Origin: Isoetes taiwanensis
Taxonomy: Eukaryota > Streptophyta > Lycopodiopsida > Isoetales > Isoetaceae
NCBI GenBank assembly: GCA_021234155.1
Contig: JAJEKV010000025.1
Span: 6,119,310 to 6,183,309, forward strand
Length of the DNA: 64,000 bases
Reading direction: 5' to 3'
Both the position numbers and the translations under genes were made by a program. Under the pieces are notes generated by a model. The model saw nothing but the letters and a program-made list of their open reading frames with translations. It was not told the DNA's origin and searched no databases. Positions 1 to 12,343 of the stretch are shown in pieces (position 1 is the first letter of the stretch; each line of letters starts with the position of its first letter).

Positions 1-1199
1 CAAATGCCTCGCTTCCTCAGAATTTAATCGCCCATGTCCGGGAACTAATATTGCCAAAATGCAATCCTAAATTGCCGCATTCAAGTCATATGAAATCGTA
101 AATTCTCAAAGGTTGACCTAGTAACTCCCGTGTATTGATTACAAAACCATATGACCAGACATGTATAGAACAAAGATCCAATAATGGGCTTGAAAGTTGC
201 AGCCTAAATGTCTTGGCTGCCAGTATCCGTTAAGCAGTTGAAGGCAATGTTTCATCTCTCGTATGATAAGCACGCTTCTAGTTGGTAGAACCATCGAGCG
301 AGTTATGCGAGATCTAGCACTTGAAGTTTTGCCATCGGGTTATAGGCTACTAGGGGAACTTTTCCCATGATTGTTAGTGGGGATGTAATAAATAACTCAA
401 AGAGCTTCCGCCAAAATTTGGGGGTATGCTTCCTTTTATCTGGTTGAATGCTAAGTCTAAGTACTGAAGATTGGAGGATATGAAGGATGGAGAGTCACTG
501 AAATTGTTTTTTCTAAGAAACGCAAGAGTTGCTTAGTTAACCTAAAAGTCAAAATGGTTCCAAAACTCAAGAGATGATCTAAAACTTCAAGACTTTTCAA
601 CTCTTGGAGAAAAGCGTCCCACCCAAAACGCTAAGCTTGTGTCATGGAAAGATGCTACCAAATCAAGTGCAGTAATAATCAAAGCCGAGACTAACGCCGG
701 CCATTTAGGTAATCTTTGGATATAAAATACTTGAATCCATGGTGAGTCATCCTATAGAAGAAGGGATAGAACCCGTTAACCTGATTGCCGGTTATTAGAA
801 ATATGTCAAACTGGTCGATTGCCCACTCTCCGAAGGGAACCACAGGTTGTTAATGCACTAAGGGTTCACATATATGTGAGCCGAGTGGAGGCTACCTAGA
901 CTCCCGAGAATTGGGCCTTAAGGTTATTTCCCCTAAGATCCGTGTGATTGAGATTTGTGGCAGAGAGCCAATCAGCCTGCGGACCATTCCCGTGAGATTC
1001 ATGGAAGCAAACCTGTTTAATTATGTCGTATCCGCGGTATCACATGGTAACAAGTACGTGAGAGTTACAAGGATCATAGTAGAAGGCAGAATCAACGTAG
1101 CCAATGGCCTCTCCACCGCCTCGAGGGCGCTATTTCACGCCACGGGGAGCTAGCAACACAATGGCAGCCGGCCGGAGCACCAACTAAACAAAAATTCCT
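1..1199. other. unassigned sequence
   Basis: I see no recognisable gene here. An 80-codon open frame at 911-1153 on the plus strand resembles nothing I know. A near-palindrome (GGTTCACATATATGTGAGCC) lies near 865. The segment stands upstream of an LTR end at 1451, so part of it may be LTR or older element sequence, but no LTR start could be fixed. Confidence 0.4.
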
Positions 1200-1451
1200 G
1201 AATTTGCCATACGCTAGCCCCTTCATATGAACCTACCTACTTGGGTCCGGCCCCTTTCCCTTGCTTAGATAGCTACTCTAATTTTCCACCACTGCCTCTT
1301 AGTCATCATATAGATGACGCGGTTATAGTGATAGTGATGTGATCATATAGATAGTAGTGTTCATCTGTTCTTATATATGGGGCCAAGGATTGCCATTCCA
1401 TCTAGCTTTTATACAATCCTTATATAATATTCTCTCTCTAAAATAATTACA
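1200..1451 (+). mobile_element. 3' end of a Ty1/copia-type LTR (start not found)
   Basis: The segment ends in CA immediately before a primer-binding site. It contains a TATA-like ATATAT near 1371 and a CT-rich tail before the CA, as is usual for plant copia LTRs. The left edge is uncertain and no second LTR was found. Downstream sequence does not read as gag, so the element is probably a decayed or rearranged fragment. The LTR call is inference from the border with the primer-binding site. Confidence 0.4.
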
Positions 1452-1463
1452 TGGTATCAAAGC
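1452..1463 (+). promoter_or_regulatory. tRNA-iMet primer-binding site
   Basis: TGGTATCAAAGC differs by one base from TGGTATCAGAGC, the sequence complementary to the 3' end of initiator tRNA-Met that primes many plant copia and some gypsy elements. It directly follows a CA dinucleotide, the expected LTR end. Confidence 0.55.
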
Positions 1464-2120
<657 letters not shown>

Positions 2121-3379
2121 CGAAATGAAATGAAATTTATTATTACGCCTCTAGACTGCCAGGTCTATAGAGACGATTATATCAGACTTCCAAAATTATA
2201 AAATAAGTCATCCAAGGCCTCCAGAGAACAACACACTCCGCCTCACTCAATCTCACACCCTTTGTTGCTTCCACTGTGACCTCTATGGTTGGTCCATAAT
2301 AATAAATCTCCATCAGCTGAGCTCATTGCCGAAAAGAAATCAACAAGCTTAAATATAATCGACCCCATGCTTGACCCGGAGCATCCTAATAAGCGCCATA
2401 CAAAAAGTGAGCATGGGCCTCATCTCTACTCACACTTCCAGATCGCTACACGACAATGTCTAAGATCATGCTAATGTCCGCCCATCTCCCATCTCCACAC
2501 TAAGCCTGTGAGCTCAACCAGATTCTGCATTGCATGCCTGCTCTCCGTATCGATATGGTTCCTTTAAGATACCGGCTTGCAGTAGATGGATTTATGTGAG
2601 CCTTATAATAATTTCTTCACAAACCGGGCACTCCATGACTTACTCAAGAAACCATCTCAACCCAACCACTAATGTCCTCTTTGTGTATCTCCAAACTCGG
2701 GGAGGTCAATCCCCATTTCATAAGCCATCTCGGTTTATATCTCAGACACCCGCCTCATCAAGTTTCCTCTAAAGCAAGCTTCCAGGCAAGCCTAATATTC
2801 GTACATATCATAGGGGATCTTTAGTAATATATAGCTAGTGAGTCTTCAGAAGAGCCTCCCAAATTTCTCGAAAGGTACTCATTCCATACCCTTTCAACTA
2901 AAGATCAGTCATATGGTGTTTGCATCTGCGCTCCAACCTGCATGAAAAAATTTCTTCCAGATTCTTTCCATTCCCTTTGCCACTTATCATTAGTAAGGCA
3001 CTGGGTCCCTTTAATTTCCACGCCCATATAGCACAACCACCCCGGACAAAGCACCCTAGAGCATAATGCTTTATCTCAAAATTCCATATCTCCGTGATTC
3101 ACACACTCTCCTCTTTGTATGGCATACAACGCTTTTAGACCTCGTGATTCACCCTAAGTGTTCCATCGCTTGATTCCACCTTAGGGACTTCAGCATCTAC
3201 CGCTAGCCTAAAATGATGAATTTCTACCACTTCCACTTGCTCTGTCCTTATAGTAGAATGAACATGTTCCGCCTTTTGCCCCAAACACCACCGCTTTGGT
3301 TCTATCCTAGACTGCCCAAGATGCCCTTATCTCAGAAAAATGCCGGGCATCCAAATGCTTTTGCATCCTTCTGTATGCT

Positions 3380-3960
3380 CCGGACAGCAAATACTACATC
3401 ATCAAGATATAATAGAAGCATGAGTCATCATCTTCCTCGTGAGCGTGTACCATCTCCCATGTGCCTGCACTCCACCCTTCAAGTTATCTATGAATGTTTC
3501 TAAAAGAGAGTATGGACATCCTTTGCCTTTAATTCCCATATTGCTTTCTACCATCTCATCATAATAACTCCACAAAGTGGGGAATGATGAAATGGGTAGA
3601 TCACAGAACCTTGCCATAAAGCACACCCACCGATGTCCGGTGCCTCAATCCTGATGTTCAGTCTACCATCTTCGCCACAAATCTCACTTCTATTAACCAT
3701 ACAAAAGCCTTTGCTTTAAAGTCTACAAAAGTAGCATACAAGTATTTCCTTTTTCTTGCATCATCGAGTCCAATCATATAATTCAGAGGCAACCAAAGTG
3801 GTCACCTAGAATTTTGGCCCAGCCCGCTTCTGTCCAATGGTTTCAGCATTGTTATCCCTCCGTCAAGAATGGCATTCAAGGCCAAGGATAGAAGCCAATA
3901 CCTTGCATATAGACTCCAAACCCATTAGCCACTGATTGACATCTCCCACTTCTGGATGCA
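3380..3960 (-). pseudogene. LINE reverse transcriptase domain, broken
   Basis: In minus-strand order I see KVLASIL (compare the KVLA-x-IL block), KRKYLYATFVDFKAKAF near 3770-3710 (compare LYACFVDFSKAFD), KGCPYSLLETFIDNL near 3540-3480 (compare QGCPLSPTLF-x-x-YIDEL), and LYLDDVVFAV near 3420-3390 (the catalytic Y-x-DD box). The order and spacing fit a LINE RT, but frames change between blocks. Confidence 0.6.
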
Positions 3961-4649
3961 GGGCTGCGGTATCACACCTGTCTACACCGTGATGCTGCTC
4001 ATCTCAGCCATATTAAAAGACATTCACTGTACCTGACTCGCTACTTCTTCTCCTGCCCATTTAAGCATTTCCCAGCTCATATAAGATCATTAAGCTGCCC
4101 TGCGAATAAGCATTAAGTAAGCCTTTAAGCCCATCTTGTACATCGGGCCTAGAGTGAAAGTGTATTCCGATATAGGCCATATGTCTTCATTTGCCTCAAT
4201 ATAGCTTCCTCGGGCCAGAATACTATACGTAAATTTTACGGCATGTGCCATAAGTGCCTCGTACATGTAATCCATCCGTTTCTATATTTCATGGGTTTGA
4301 GCCCTCCAAGTAACTTTCAGATCTACTGAATTCTCCAGGCATCATTTTCTTATGTTTCTTGTATAGGTATGCCTCTTTTATTTTTAATCGCCTCTAATGT
4401 ATATATCCTCCATTCACATGCTTTTCTGCCCTTCTCATTTAAATTTTTGTCTCGATGTTTGTGATCAAGGTGATCGAATCAGCTATTGCAAGGCAGCCCT
4501 CTATCCTCCTTTGGACGAGCATGATGCGAACTATCCTACTGATTGCAAACAGTTCTAGATAATGCATCATTCTTTCCTTGTAAATGTGCTCTCACAATAG
4601 AAGTCAGTTTTCGCCACATATATCACCAGCATTTATCCGCTTATCGTAT

Positions 4650-5350
4650 TTCAAATATATCTGCTTGCTTTATGTATGGCTTTCCACCCTTACAGCCCAT
4701 TGCACCTTAATCTTTATGCATGGGCACATGATTCGGGAATTTATTTTCATATCTCCAATTGACATACCAAATGTGTTTCTAAGAAAAGAGGCTGCAACAC
4801 ATAATTCAAGCACCTACCGCTTGCCCGATCTCAGAATAGTGTTGCCATTAGTGATTATCAAAGCCATTAAACAAAAAGACATGACGCTCGCTGTGTTGGC
4901 TACCACTATCATCCGGAGCAACTGCTCACCATTTTTAGGTCACATTATCCATCATCTCCAACCACTGCTTTCTCCAACTGATTCAACTATAGTCGCCTCG
5001 TTGAGCCCCGTCATTCCATTAAAAATCCCCTAATACCATTTCCCCGTCATGTCATGTTAGTATATCCGCCTGCATGAAAAATGGGTCATCTTTTATCCGT
5101 AAATCCCCTCTTGTTATATATATAGGGCATTCTCCGCGGAGGTAATAATAATCTTGCCAATGATTCTACCAACCGCACTGGAAGCCAATCCAAATGTAAT
5201 GTTTATGTTTTCTTGTCATGAAACAATAATAAACCGTGATGGGTAATGTATCCTCTAGCATATCATGCAATCCTCCTGGGTGAACTTTTTAAGATTCCAC
5301 CTTATTATTCCCATACCCACGCAAGTATTTGTAACCCAAAAATATCCGTA
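4650..5350 (-). pseudogene. LINE endonuclease domain, broken
   Basis: On the minus strand near 5050-5020 the sequence reads LGDF, a stop in one frame and GDF-N-G in another, followed by MTG. This resembles the GDFNARTG block of APE-type endonucleases. About 40 codons later comes QLLRMIVVANTASVMSF, which resembles the G-x-LL-x-x-C block followed by 'L-x-I-x-N-G'. Several frame changes are needed, so it cannot be functional. Similarity is by eye. Confidence 0.5.
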
Positions 5351-5800
5351 GACCTTTTCTCTATGCTCTATTGTTTCAAGAAAAAATTACATCTACATCA
5401 TCTAACCTTGATCTCGCCATAGTGTAATACCTCATGTTTTAAGGTATTTATTCCAAATATACTCAATCCTGGCGTGCCTTATTTCCTATGCATCTTCTAT
5501 CACCGCTTCCTCCAAGTAGTACGCCTTCCCGTCTCTATCTCCCTTTCATTTTCACAATGTCTCTTTCCTCCGAAATTCATTGCATCCCGGGTTAAATCAT
5601 CAAGAATCCAGATAAATTGGCCCTGCTCAGACTGCTTCTCAGATCACTCCGCTTTAGCTTCTTTTGTTTGCATTGATTTGACTGTAATGCGGTCCCCTTC
5701 ACCCTTTCTTTGCCAATCTGACATGCCTCCTAATATGCACTCTGCTTGATTTGCATTCTTCTCGCAAGGAAGGTATGAACACTCACGTTGTCCCTATTCT

Positions 5801-6612
5801 TTTTCTCGTAGGAAGACTCAAATTATTAGCTCATTCCTTTCACGCATATCAGCCAAGTGCTCCATTTTCATTCAAAGCATCAATTGTTCTTTGAAAACCA
5901 TCATTTGAGTCTCTATTCAAGTCTCAAAATTTTGATCCATGACTCATGGTTCTCTGCTAGCCAGCTTTAGTTTACATTTACCTCTTAAAGAATACAAGAT
6001 CTATTCATACCTTTTGCAAAAGCTTAAGCAGATGAAGGCTCCTCACAGCCCTTCCTTTGCAGCTCAAGCCCAAGTTTCCTTCCTCGGATCGCTTCCATGG
6101 ATTCTAGTAGCTTCATCATCACCGTAGAAGTAATTGACTCCATTAGCATTCTCCTCCCAAGAATCCGTATATTTATACCGCGAAATCAGCCCCAAAGACA
6201 GCCCAAGCTCTCCTGATATAAGCCACAAAATTTCAAATCGGGCTTGCTCTCGGCCTGCAGATTCATAAGTACCTGTGAGTCCCCATCCGGGAGGTGTCAT
6301 CCGGGACATGTCTCTCCTGAAGAACTTCCTCTTGCCCCGCTTTTACATCTATTTTTACCTTCACATTGCTCACTACTGCATTTATTTCTCTTATTCCTGT
6401 GGAGCCGGAACTGCCTGGGAGCCCCACCTCCTGGGAGCCCCTTTTCCTAATCTTATCTGTTTCCTTTTTTAGATGTCCCATCCATACTGGCCTCCGAAAA
6501 TGCCAATACAGACTGGCTAAACTGATTCAAAAGTATTGATGTTATAAGCACCGCTGGAAAGAGCTCTACTGCTTTCCAATGAGCTCCAACCCGCTGTAAC
6601 TGACAATCAGAG

Positions 6613-6614
<2 letters not shown>
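5801..6614. other. unassigned, possibly 5' part of the LINE
   Basis: Open frames of 60-80 codons occur on both strands with no recognisable motif. Position suggests it could hold the decayed LINE ORF1 or 5' region on the minus strand, but the sequence does not show this. Confidence 0.3.

Positions 6615-6706
<92 letters not shown>
6615..6706. repeat. (GA)n microsatellite
   Basis: About 90 bp of almost pure GA repeat. On the other strand it gives poly Ser-Leu open frames, which are artefacts. Confidence 0.98.
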
Positions 6707-6762
6707 TGCAAAGCCAAAGCAAGAAAAAAATGCTAAGAAGAGGCCTGAAAGGCAACTCATGA

Positions 6763-7220
6763 TGTTGGAATATTAATACAACTAATATTAGGACTTAAGC
6801 ATTTTAAGCAAAATCCTAAGAGAACAAGATGCTGTACACTTAAGAGTTGCCCTCTTCCGCGGATCCGGCCAGCAGGTTTTGCATGCTTTTTTGTTTTGTT
6901 GTTTCATAATGGATCTTGTTTGTTTAATACTCTAGAGCCTTCGTTGTTTTCGTGAATGGATCTTCGTTTTAATATCGAGCCTCTTTAAATGTGCTACAAA
7001 CATAGAATTCACTATGTTCTCGTAGTTCATAGATTCTTGCAAACTTGTGAGGCGAACTATATACCAAAGAAAAATAGAGAAGAGAAAGGCACGGATAACT
7101 TCATCGCGATTAGCTACGTATCATTGACCTTCCGCTACAACCTACAAAAGTAGGATCAATTGTGCTACCAAGAACTCCGAAGTTTCTCAAATCAAGTAGT
7201 TCCCTCAACTCCCACGACAA
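6763..7220 (+). mobile_element. putative LTR (458 bp) followed by a primer-binding-like site
   Basis: The segment starts with TGTTGGAATATT and ends with CCCACGACA. It is followed at 7221 by ATTGGCGACTCC, close to a primer-binding motif used by some plant Ty3/gypsy elements. A TATA-like CTATATACC lies near 7050. TG...CA ends and the adjacent motif support an LTR. No partner LTR and no gag were recognised, so this may be a remnant. Confidence 0.4.
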
Positions 7221-7236
7221 TTGGCGACTCCATCCC

Positions 7237-8146
7237 TTAAAGATCCGCCGGGGTTTCTCCAAATTTTCTCGTAAATTTAGACGCTAAAGAACTTTGATAC
7301 CGCGAATAGCGATTAAGCTTAAATAAGCTCACGGTAATCGCTCTGAACGGGAGTGACTTCGTACAAAGCATCTACAAAATACGAAGTCGCCGGGTCGTGC
7401 CAACATTTCCAACCAAATTGAAATGGCCCTAAACTCAATGGCGGAGAGATCAAGCGGCCAAGGAAGCGGAATGCTCCAATTGCTTGATTCGAGGAAGGTA
7501 AAGCTGTGATTCCAAAATGCGTCACCAAATCCTTTGATAAGGTCACTAGGGCCAGAATAGGAGGAAAAAGCCGGATGGGCCTTTACTAGAGCTAAGCGAG
7601 CTCTCCTCCTAAGATCAGAACATCTCCGCCGGTCAGGCCTTTTTGTATCATGTAAGCGTTACGTTCAGGTTCAAATTTCCCTTTAAAAAGACCCGCAATG
7701 GGATGATGCGTAACCCCCATATTTCAATAGTTTAGTAGCTTTTTATAAGATAACTTTATAATTTAATTAAAAAGCCACCTTCTTAACATACGAAAGTTTA
7801 GCCATTTAAAAATACTAGTAATGGGTGCAGGCATTGCACGTTTATAAGAGTCTGATTTCATGCAGCAACCATGAAGTTGTAGACAAACTTATAAGTAAGC
7901 TAGCTACTGAGGATGGAAGGAAAGGAGAACAGGAGACATGAGATAGTAATAGTTCGTGGCGTTCTTTGAGCTTTTGCAGGACTATGTTATGCATGTAGAT
8001 GTTGGTGTCATAGCTGGGCTTTAATAGTAATGTATGGCCCACATGTTGGAGTTGTGTCTAGGTGGTTCTTCTATATAAAAAGGTGGCTAGAAGAAAGAGT
8101 TGGCCGATAAATACTTGGGCGTTGATGACTTGCAAAGGAATTTAAG
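7237..8146. other. unassigned sequence after the putative LTR
   Basis: A 75-codon minus-strand frame at 7319-7546 shows no known motif. The rest is AT-rich without gene signals. If the upstream LTR is real this would be element-internal sequence. Confidence 0.3.
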
Positions 8147-8190
8147 AGGAAGGAAGGAAGGGAAGGAAGGAAGGAAGGAAGAAGGAAAGG
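8147..8190. repeat. (GGAA)n microsatellite
   Basis: Imperfect GGAA tetranucleotide repeat; a second, shorter tract lies about 500 bp downstream. Confidence 0.95.
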
Positions 8191-8317
8191 TTCTTTTACA
8201 TAGATCATGAGAATGAAAATGAGCCTATGGGACCCAAATTAAGAGGGAGAGTCGGAGGGGTTTGTAGGGGTCTCTGATGATATGTTGTCTATCGTGTATT
8301 TAAGGGATATAAAAATA

Positions 8318-8347
8318 CTATCTATCTACCTATTCATCTATCTATCC
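8318..8347. repeat. (CTAT)n microsatellite
   Basis: Short imperfect CTAT tetranucleotide run. The 300 bp around it show no gene. Confidence 0.85.
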
Positions 8348-8686
8348 AATATTGTATATAGCCAATTGAATGATACACAAAGCCAACACAGGGCTAAGTG
8401 TGCTCATGAAATGCTAAGTGGTTGTTGACATGTTGAACCTCCCCATGGCTGAATAATGTCATGATGTTGGAACGACGACCTCAAGTGCAGTTGTCGACGT
8501 GTTGAGGATGCATGAAATCTCAAATAATGTCACACATGTTGTAATGGATGCAACTATGATGTTGATTATAAATGCAGGTATTATGTGGAAGTGCCTATTT
8601 GATTGTGTTGTTGCTAGAGAGACATGCTATTGTGGAAAGAAAATGTTATTGTTTTTTAATTTAAAAAGTTAAGTTGAATCGAACTT

Positions 8687-8716
8687 GGAGGAAGGAAGGA
8701 AGGAAGGAAGGAAAAA
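8687..8716. repeat. (GGAA)n microsatellite
   Basis: Short GGAA tetranucleotide repeat, the same unit as the tract at 8147. Confidence 0.93.
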
Positions 8717-9693
8717 TTTTTTAGCGTCCACGGAACCCAATCGAGGGTTATGGGACCAAGTACATAAAGGGACGAAGTCACGGACGAAGTCCAAACAAAA
8801 TTTATGGGCGAAGCCCTTAAACCCAAAAGCACAAGCGTGAGCTAGAACACAACCATCATGACCGGATTAAAAAGCCACACAGAAAGGAAAAACCGCCGTT
8901 GCAGGGATGACTATAGGCGTTGCTCCACTGGAGTCAAATCCATGTTGTTGCACAAACAGCAAGCATACCTTCGCCCTCCACGACGGGCAGAAACGCTTCA
9001 CCAAGCAACTCCGGAACCGTAACCTCTTCTGAAGCTGGGTCTTGGAAAAACGAGCCCCCAAGCATGTCGCCCGGAACCGCGAGGAAGCGGCTTCGGAAAA
9101 AAAGCAGCTCGAGGAAATGTCGCCCATCGGAGGTGCCTCCTCACGCGTCCACGACCTAGCGCCAAAGCGCCCGGCCTTACCCCGGTATGCTGGCGCGGCG
9201 GACATCCACTCGAGCACCTGCGAGCGCCATCCTTCAACTACTTGCATTGCTCCAACGCCATCCATTCTTGCATCCGCTGGAGCAGGCCTCGAGCGCCTGA
9301 GGCGTACGCCCGAGGCGCTTGGCGCCCGAGGCCGGAGAAGCGCCAATAAAGCGAGGGGAGAAAGGATGCATTTCAACTTTAACTTTCAAACTAGCATATT
9401 TAATATGATCATGGCATGTTGTTATGGAAGAAGTTTGTTTCGTTGCTTTGTTGCTAGAGAGATCTTAATGGAGAGATAAAGTGCTATGAGAGAAAGATAA
9501 ATGGGGGAAGGATGAAACTATGCATTTAGACTGTTTAGATCATTTTAGAAAAAAAGAGTGGTTGTTTTCAGCTTTGCATGCATGTTATTTTATGTCTACG
9601 CATGATAAAAAGCAATACAAGGGATTCACGGTTACATTTCTTGTGTTTTAAGTCACATAATTAACCATTGACCACGTGTTGTTGCATTATTAG
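8717..9693. other. GC-rich island with overlapping open frames, unidentified
   Basis: Base composition changes sharply to GC-rich between about 8870 and 9360, inside AT-rich surroundings. Open frames of 169 codons (minus, 8867-9376) and 145 codons (plus, 9042-9479) overlap, which is expected in GC-rich DNA and is not evidence of coding. Degenerate GCGCCCGAGGC-type repeats occur near 9290-9340. It may be a fragment of a GC-rich retroelement gag or a foreign insertion. I recognise no domain. Confidence 0.35.
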
Positions 9694-9894
9694 ATTTTTA
9701 ATTCAAGGGATCTTTCATGTCTATTAAATTGTTAAGGGATGGCAGTATCGATCTTTTATGATTTTTAATTCAAGGGATCTTTTATGTCTATTAAATTGTT
9801 AACGGATGGTTCTTTTATGATTTTTAATTCAAGGGATCTTTTATGTCTATTAAATTGTTAAGGGGTGGTGGGATGGCGGTATCGATCTTTTATG
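9694..9894. repeat. three-copy minisatellite, unit 59-75 bp
   Basis: Three head-to-tail copies start at 9694, 9761 and 9820. Each begins ATTTTTAATTCAAGGGATCT and ends near CTTTTATG. The core (AATTCAAGGGATCTTT and CTATTAAATTGTTAA) is nearly identical. The variable part before the final CTTTTATG is shortened in the middle copy. Confidence 0.95.
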
Positions 9895-11473
9895 CCTCTA
9901 TTTAATTAAGTTATTTATTCTCTAGCTTGAGCTATTAATACCTCTACTTCCAAAGCTAGTTCAACATTATTAGTGTATAGCAGGCCTTCGAATGTTGTTA
10001 AAGAGTTTTAGGAAACAAAAGTCCTAAATATTCTTTGAAGGAGAATTTTTTATGCAAGGAATGGAAGTATATACTAGATGAAAATGTTGATTGGAAACTT
10101 TTGTTTTTATTTTAACTCAACTTTGTTCAAAGCAACCAAGCAAAAGAAATTTAAGTTAAAAGATGTATACTACCTCCACCAAGTTTTGAGAACGTGCCGT
10201 GCTAGAGAATCTCTACACATATTTGGAAAGCTAGGTGCAATTGAGCGCCATTCAACTTCCTATTTCCAGATGTTAATGCACCTTCCATCATTATGTTTAT
10301 ATTTGAGCGTTTGCAATCCCGCCATGTTCCACAGGGCTGAGGCCATCCTATTGTGATGTTTAACCCTTTACACATTATGGATGTGACTCTCCAAATCCAG
10401 CTGCGTGTACTTTCGTGCATCCAAATTATATATTGATTCGTTCCACAGTTTATATAAGAATGCTTTGACCATAACCCCAAGAAATATAGATTCCATAACA
10501 ATCCATGAAGGAGCGACTAAAGATTAGCATTGATGTTTATATCTTTCCCAGTATGCAGATTTGAATTACTTCCAACTACTCCTAATATACAACTACTCCT
10601 GATATGCAATGCCATTGCCTTCTGTTTGGGCCTCCATGTGTCTTGGTTTCAATTTTTGATCATGGCGGTGTTGGCGGGGAATCTTTATAACAATCACCGC
10701 GCCACTTTCACGGAAATCTCCTTATAGTTTAGGATTATTATAAGGGCAGCACTGGACAAACTTAGACAATGTATTAATGTCATATAGAGAGTGCCATGCT
10801 CATAACATTTTCAACTGGAATTTTAAAGTGGCCGCAACACATTTAAAATCTTGAAATCTGTTTGAGATCAGACAAACCAAAGAGCCTTGGGAGAATTGAA
10901 TTGAATTGAATTTGATTGAGGTTGCAAGCGAAAATGTCTGGGTCATGGCTTGCAAATAAAATTTGGGCAATCACAAACATTTGGTACAATTTACGTAGTT
11001 GGAGCATATGTCAGATTGACTTATTTGCAGGTAAGCTCATGAAATATTTACAACTCATGGCCTATGCAAGCTTTCTTTTGTTTGGTAGAATTTGCATATT
11101 TGATTTTGAAAGGAAATGCTACGTTTTGGTAACAGATATAAAATTAGACGAAATAAGACATGTTGAAACTCAAGTGGCATGTCACAACAGGACTTCGGTG
11201 AACGTAATCAAGTCAATGAGAAATTTATAATTGAAATTTTGAGTTTAAAACTCTTCTTCTATATTGACACGCATTTGTACCCTTTACAATGATGACATAT
11301 TCAATAAAATTGGACTTATTCAGATTTAATAGATAGCATTTCAAAGATGCCATTATAAGAATTTATGTATTGTTAATTCTTCTTGATTGTTATAATTTTT
11401 GTAAGTTTTTATTATATAAATTTATCTTTAAATTAAATCTATAATGGTTGTCAAAGAATAAAATTACTTTTCA
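9895..11473. other. AT-rich sequence without recognisable genes
   Basis: Open frames of 65-104 codons at 10078-10356, 10530-10727 and 10916-11230 carry no motif I recognise and are scattered in frame. I see no RNA gene or element end. Confidence 0.4.
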
Positions 11474-11482
11474 AACTAATTT
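11474..11482. repeat. left 9-bp target-site duplication of the Mutator-like element
   Basis: AACTAATTT, identical to 12335-12343. Nine-base duplications are characteristic of Mutator-like transposons. Confidence 0.88.
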
Positions 11483-12334
11483 GGGAAAATTATAAAAATG
11501 GCCCTATATTTTTACTTATTTGTCAAAATACCCCGATATTTTTGAGATTTATTAAAATGCCTTTAATCTTACTGTATCGTGGTTTCTGCCATAGCCAAGC
11601 TTACGTTCCTCATCATCGAGCTCATTTTTATATCTTTTGCCCCTGCCGACCTCAAAATATTCCTCAAACCGACTCTTCAAGTCTTTGGCCAGATTATTCT
11701 CACTTTTTTCGTCCCAATTCCTCCTTGGTAGCCCAAGGACTTTGCATAGTATTGAACAAAAGAGGATTTTGTTGATTGTTAAGGATTGCGAAAGCAGGAA
11801 TAAAAAAGGGAAGGATGGGTACAAAGTTATGGAAGGGAAAAGCTTTCTTTGTATCTATTCCAACTACTTTGGGTTCATAGCGCAGGATTTTTGTATAAAC
11901 TCCAGCGGCTTTGCACAGAGGTATATTAGACCATCAAAAGTTGAAAGATCCAGCAACCCTTCTTTCGGCAGGGTATGTAAGAGTGCAATGTCTCTGTTTA
12001 GGAGCAAAGTGCAATCTGATATTCAACGTCGGAATGAGCAGAAAAATCCAGGTTGAATTTGATGGTAAGAATAGAGAGAAAAATTGCAGTGGAAGCCAAG
12101 CAGAGATGGAAGGGCAAATCTGGTGGTAAGGAGATTGGTTGTAGTGGCACCGTGACTATAAGTAGTCGCCCTACTTGTCTATCTGCGCTTTATTGCATGC
12201 ACGCCATAGCTTTTCCATAAAAAGTTATGAAGAATGAAGAAGAGTATAAAATAAGGGCATTTTCACAAATACTAGAAATACAAGGGCATTCTCACAAATA
12301 AGTTTAAATATAGGGGCATTTTTTAAAGTTTCCC
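11483..12334. mobile_element. non-autonomous Mutator-like element (852 bp), possible Pack-MULE
   Basis: The ends form inverted repeats of about 90 bp. The left end begins GGGAAAATTATAAAAATGGC and the reverse complement of the right end begins GGGAAACTTTAAAAAATGCC. Further blocks (CTATATTT, ACTTATTTGT, AAAATGCC) match in order. A perfect 9-bp duplication flanks the element. No transposase is present. The inner 600 bp are more GC-rich than the arms and hold a 139-codon open frame (11637-12056, plus), so captured host sequence is possible. I do not recognise its source. Confidence 0.87.
11637..12056 (+). other. 139-codon open frame inside the Mutator-like element, unidentified
   Basis: It starts MPLPTSKYSS and is Ser, Arg and Lys rich with no clear domain. 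It lies wholly between the inverted repeats. It could be captured exon sequence or chance. A plausible acceptor or start context was not evident. Confidence 0.25.
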
Positions 12335-12343
12335 AACTAATTT
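12335..12343. repeat. right 9-bp target-site duplication of the Mutator-like element
   Basis: AACTAATTT, identical to the left copy at 11474-11482. Confidence 0.88.

Larger units (their letters stand above)
2150..5800 (-). mobile_element. decayed LINE (non-LTR retrotransposon), minus strand
   Basis: Read on the minus strand, an AP-endonuclease-like part (about 5350-4650) precedes a reverse-transcriptase-like part (about 3960-3380), the order found in LINEs. Many frameshifts and stops break it. The style of the RT motifs (FVDF with a shifted KAF, GCP followed by FIDNL, and YLDD) resembles clades with a 'GCPLSPTLFGLYIDELE' block more than plant L1, but I cannot fix the clade. No poly-A tail or target duplication was found. 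The two GA tracts roughly bracket it. Confidence 0.6.

Noticed and set aside
6453-6760. Minus-strand frames with long Ser-Leu repeats resembling a signal sequence
   Set aside because: They are translations of the GA microsatellite and lack any domain outside it.
8867-9479. 169- and 145-codon overlapping frames as genes
   Set aside because: GC-rich DNA has few stops by chance. The two frames overlap on opposite strands and neither has a recognisable domain or supporting signals.
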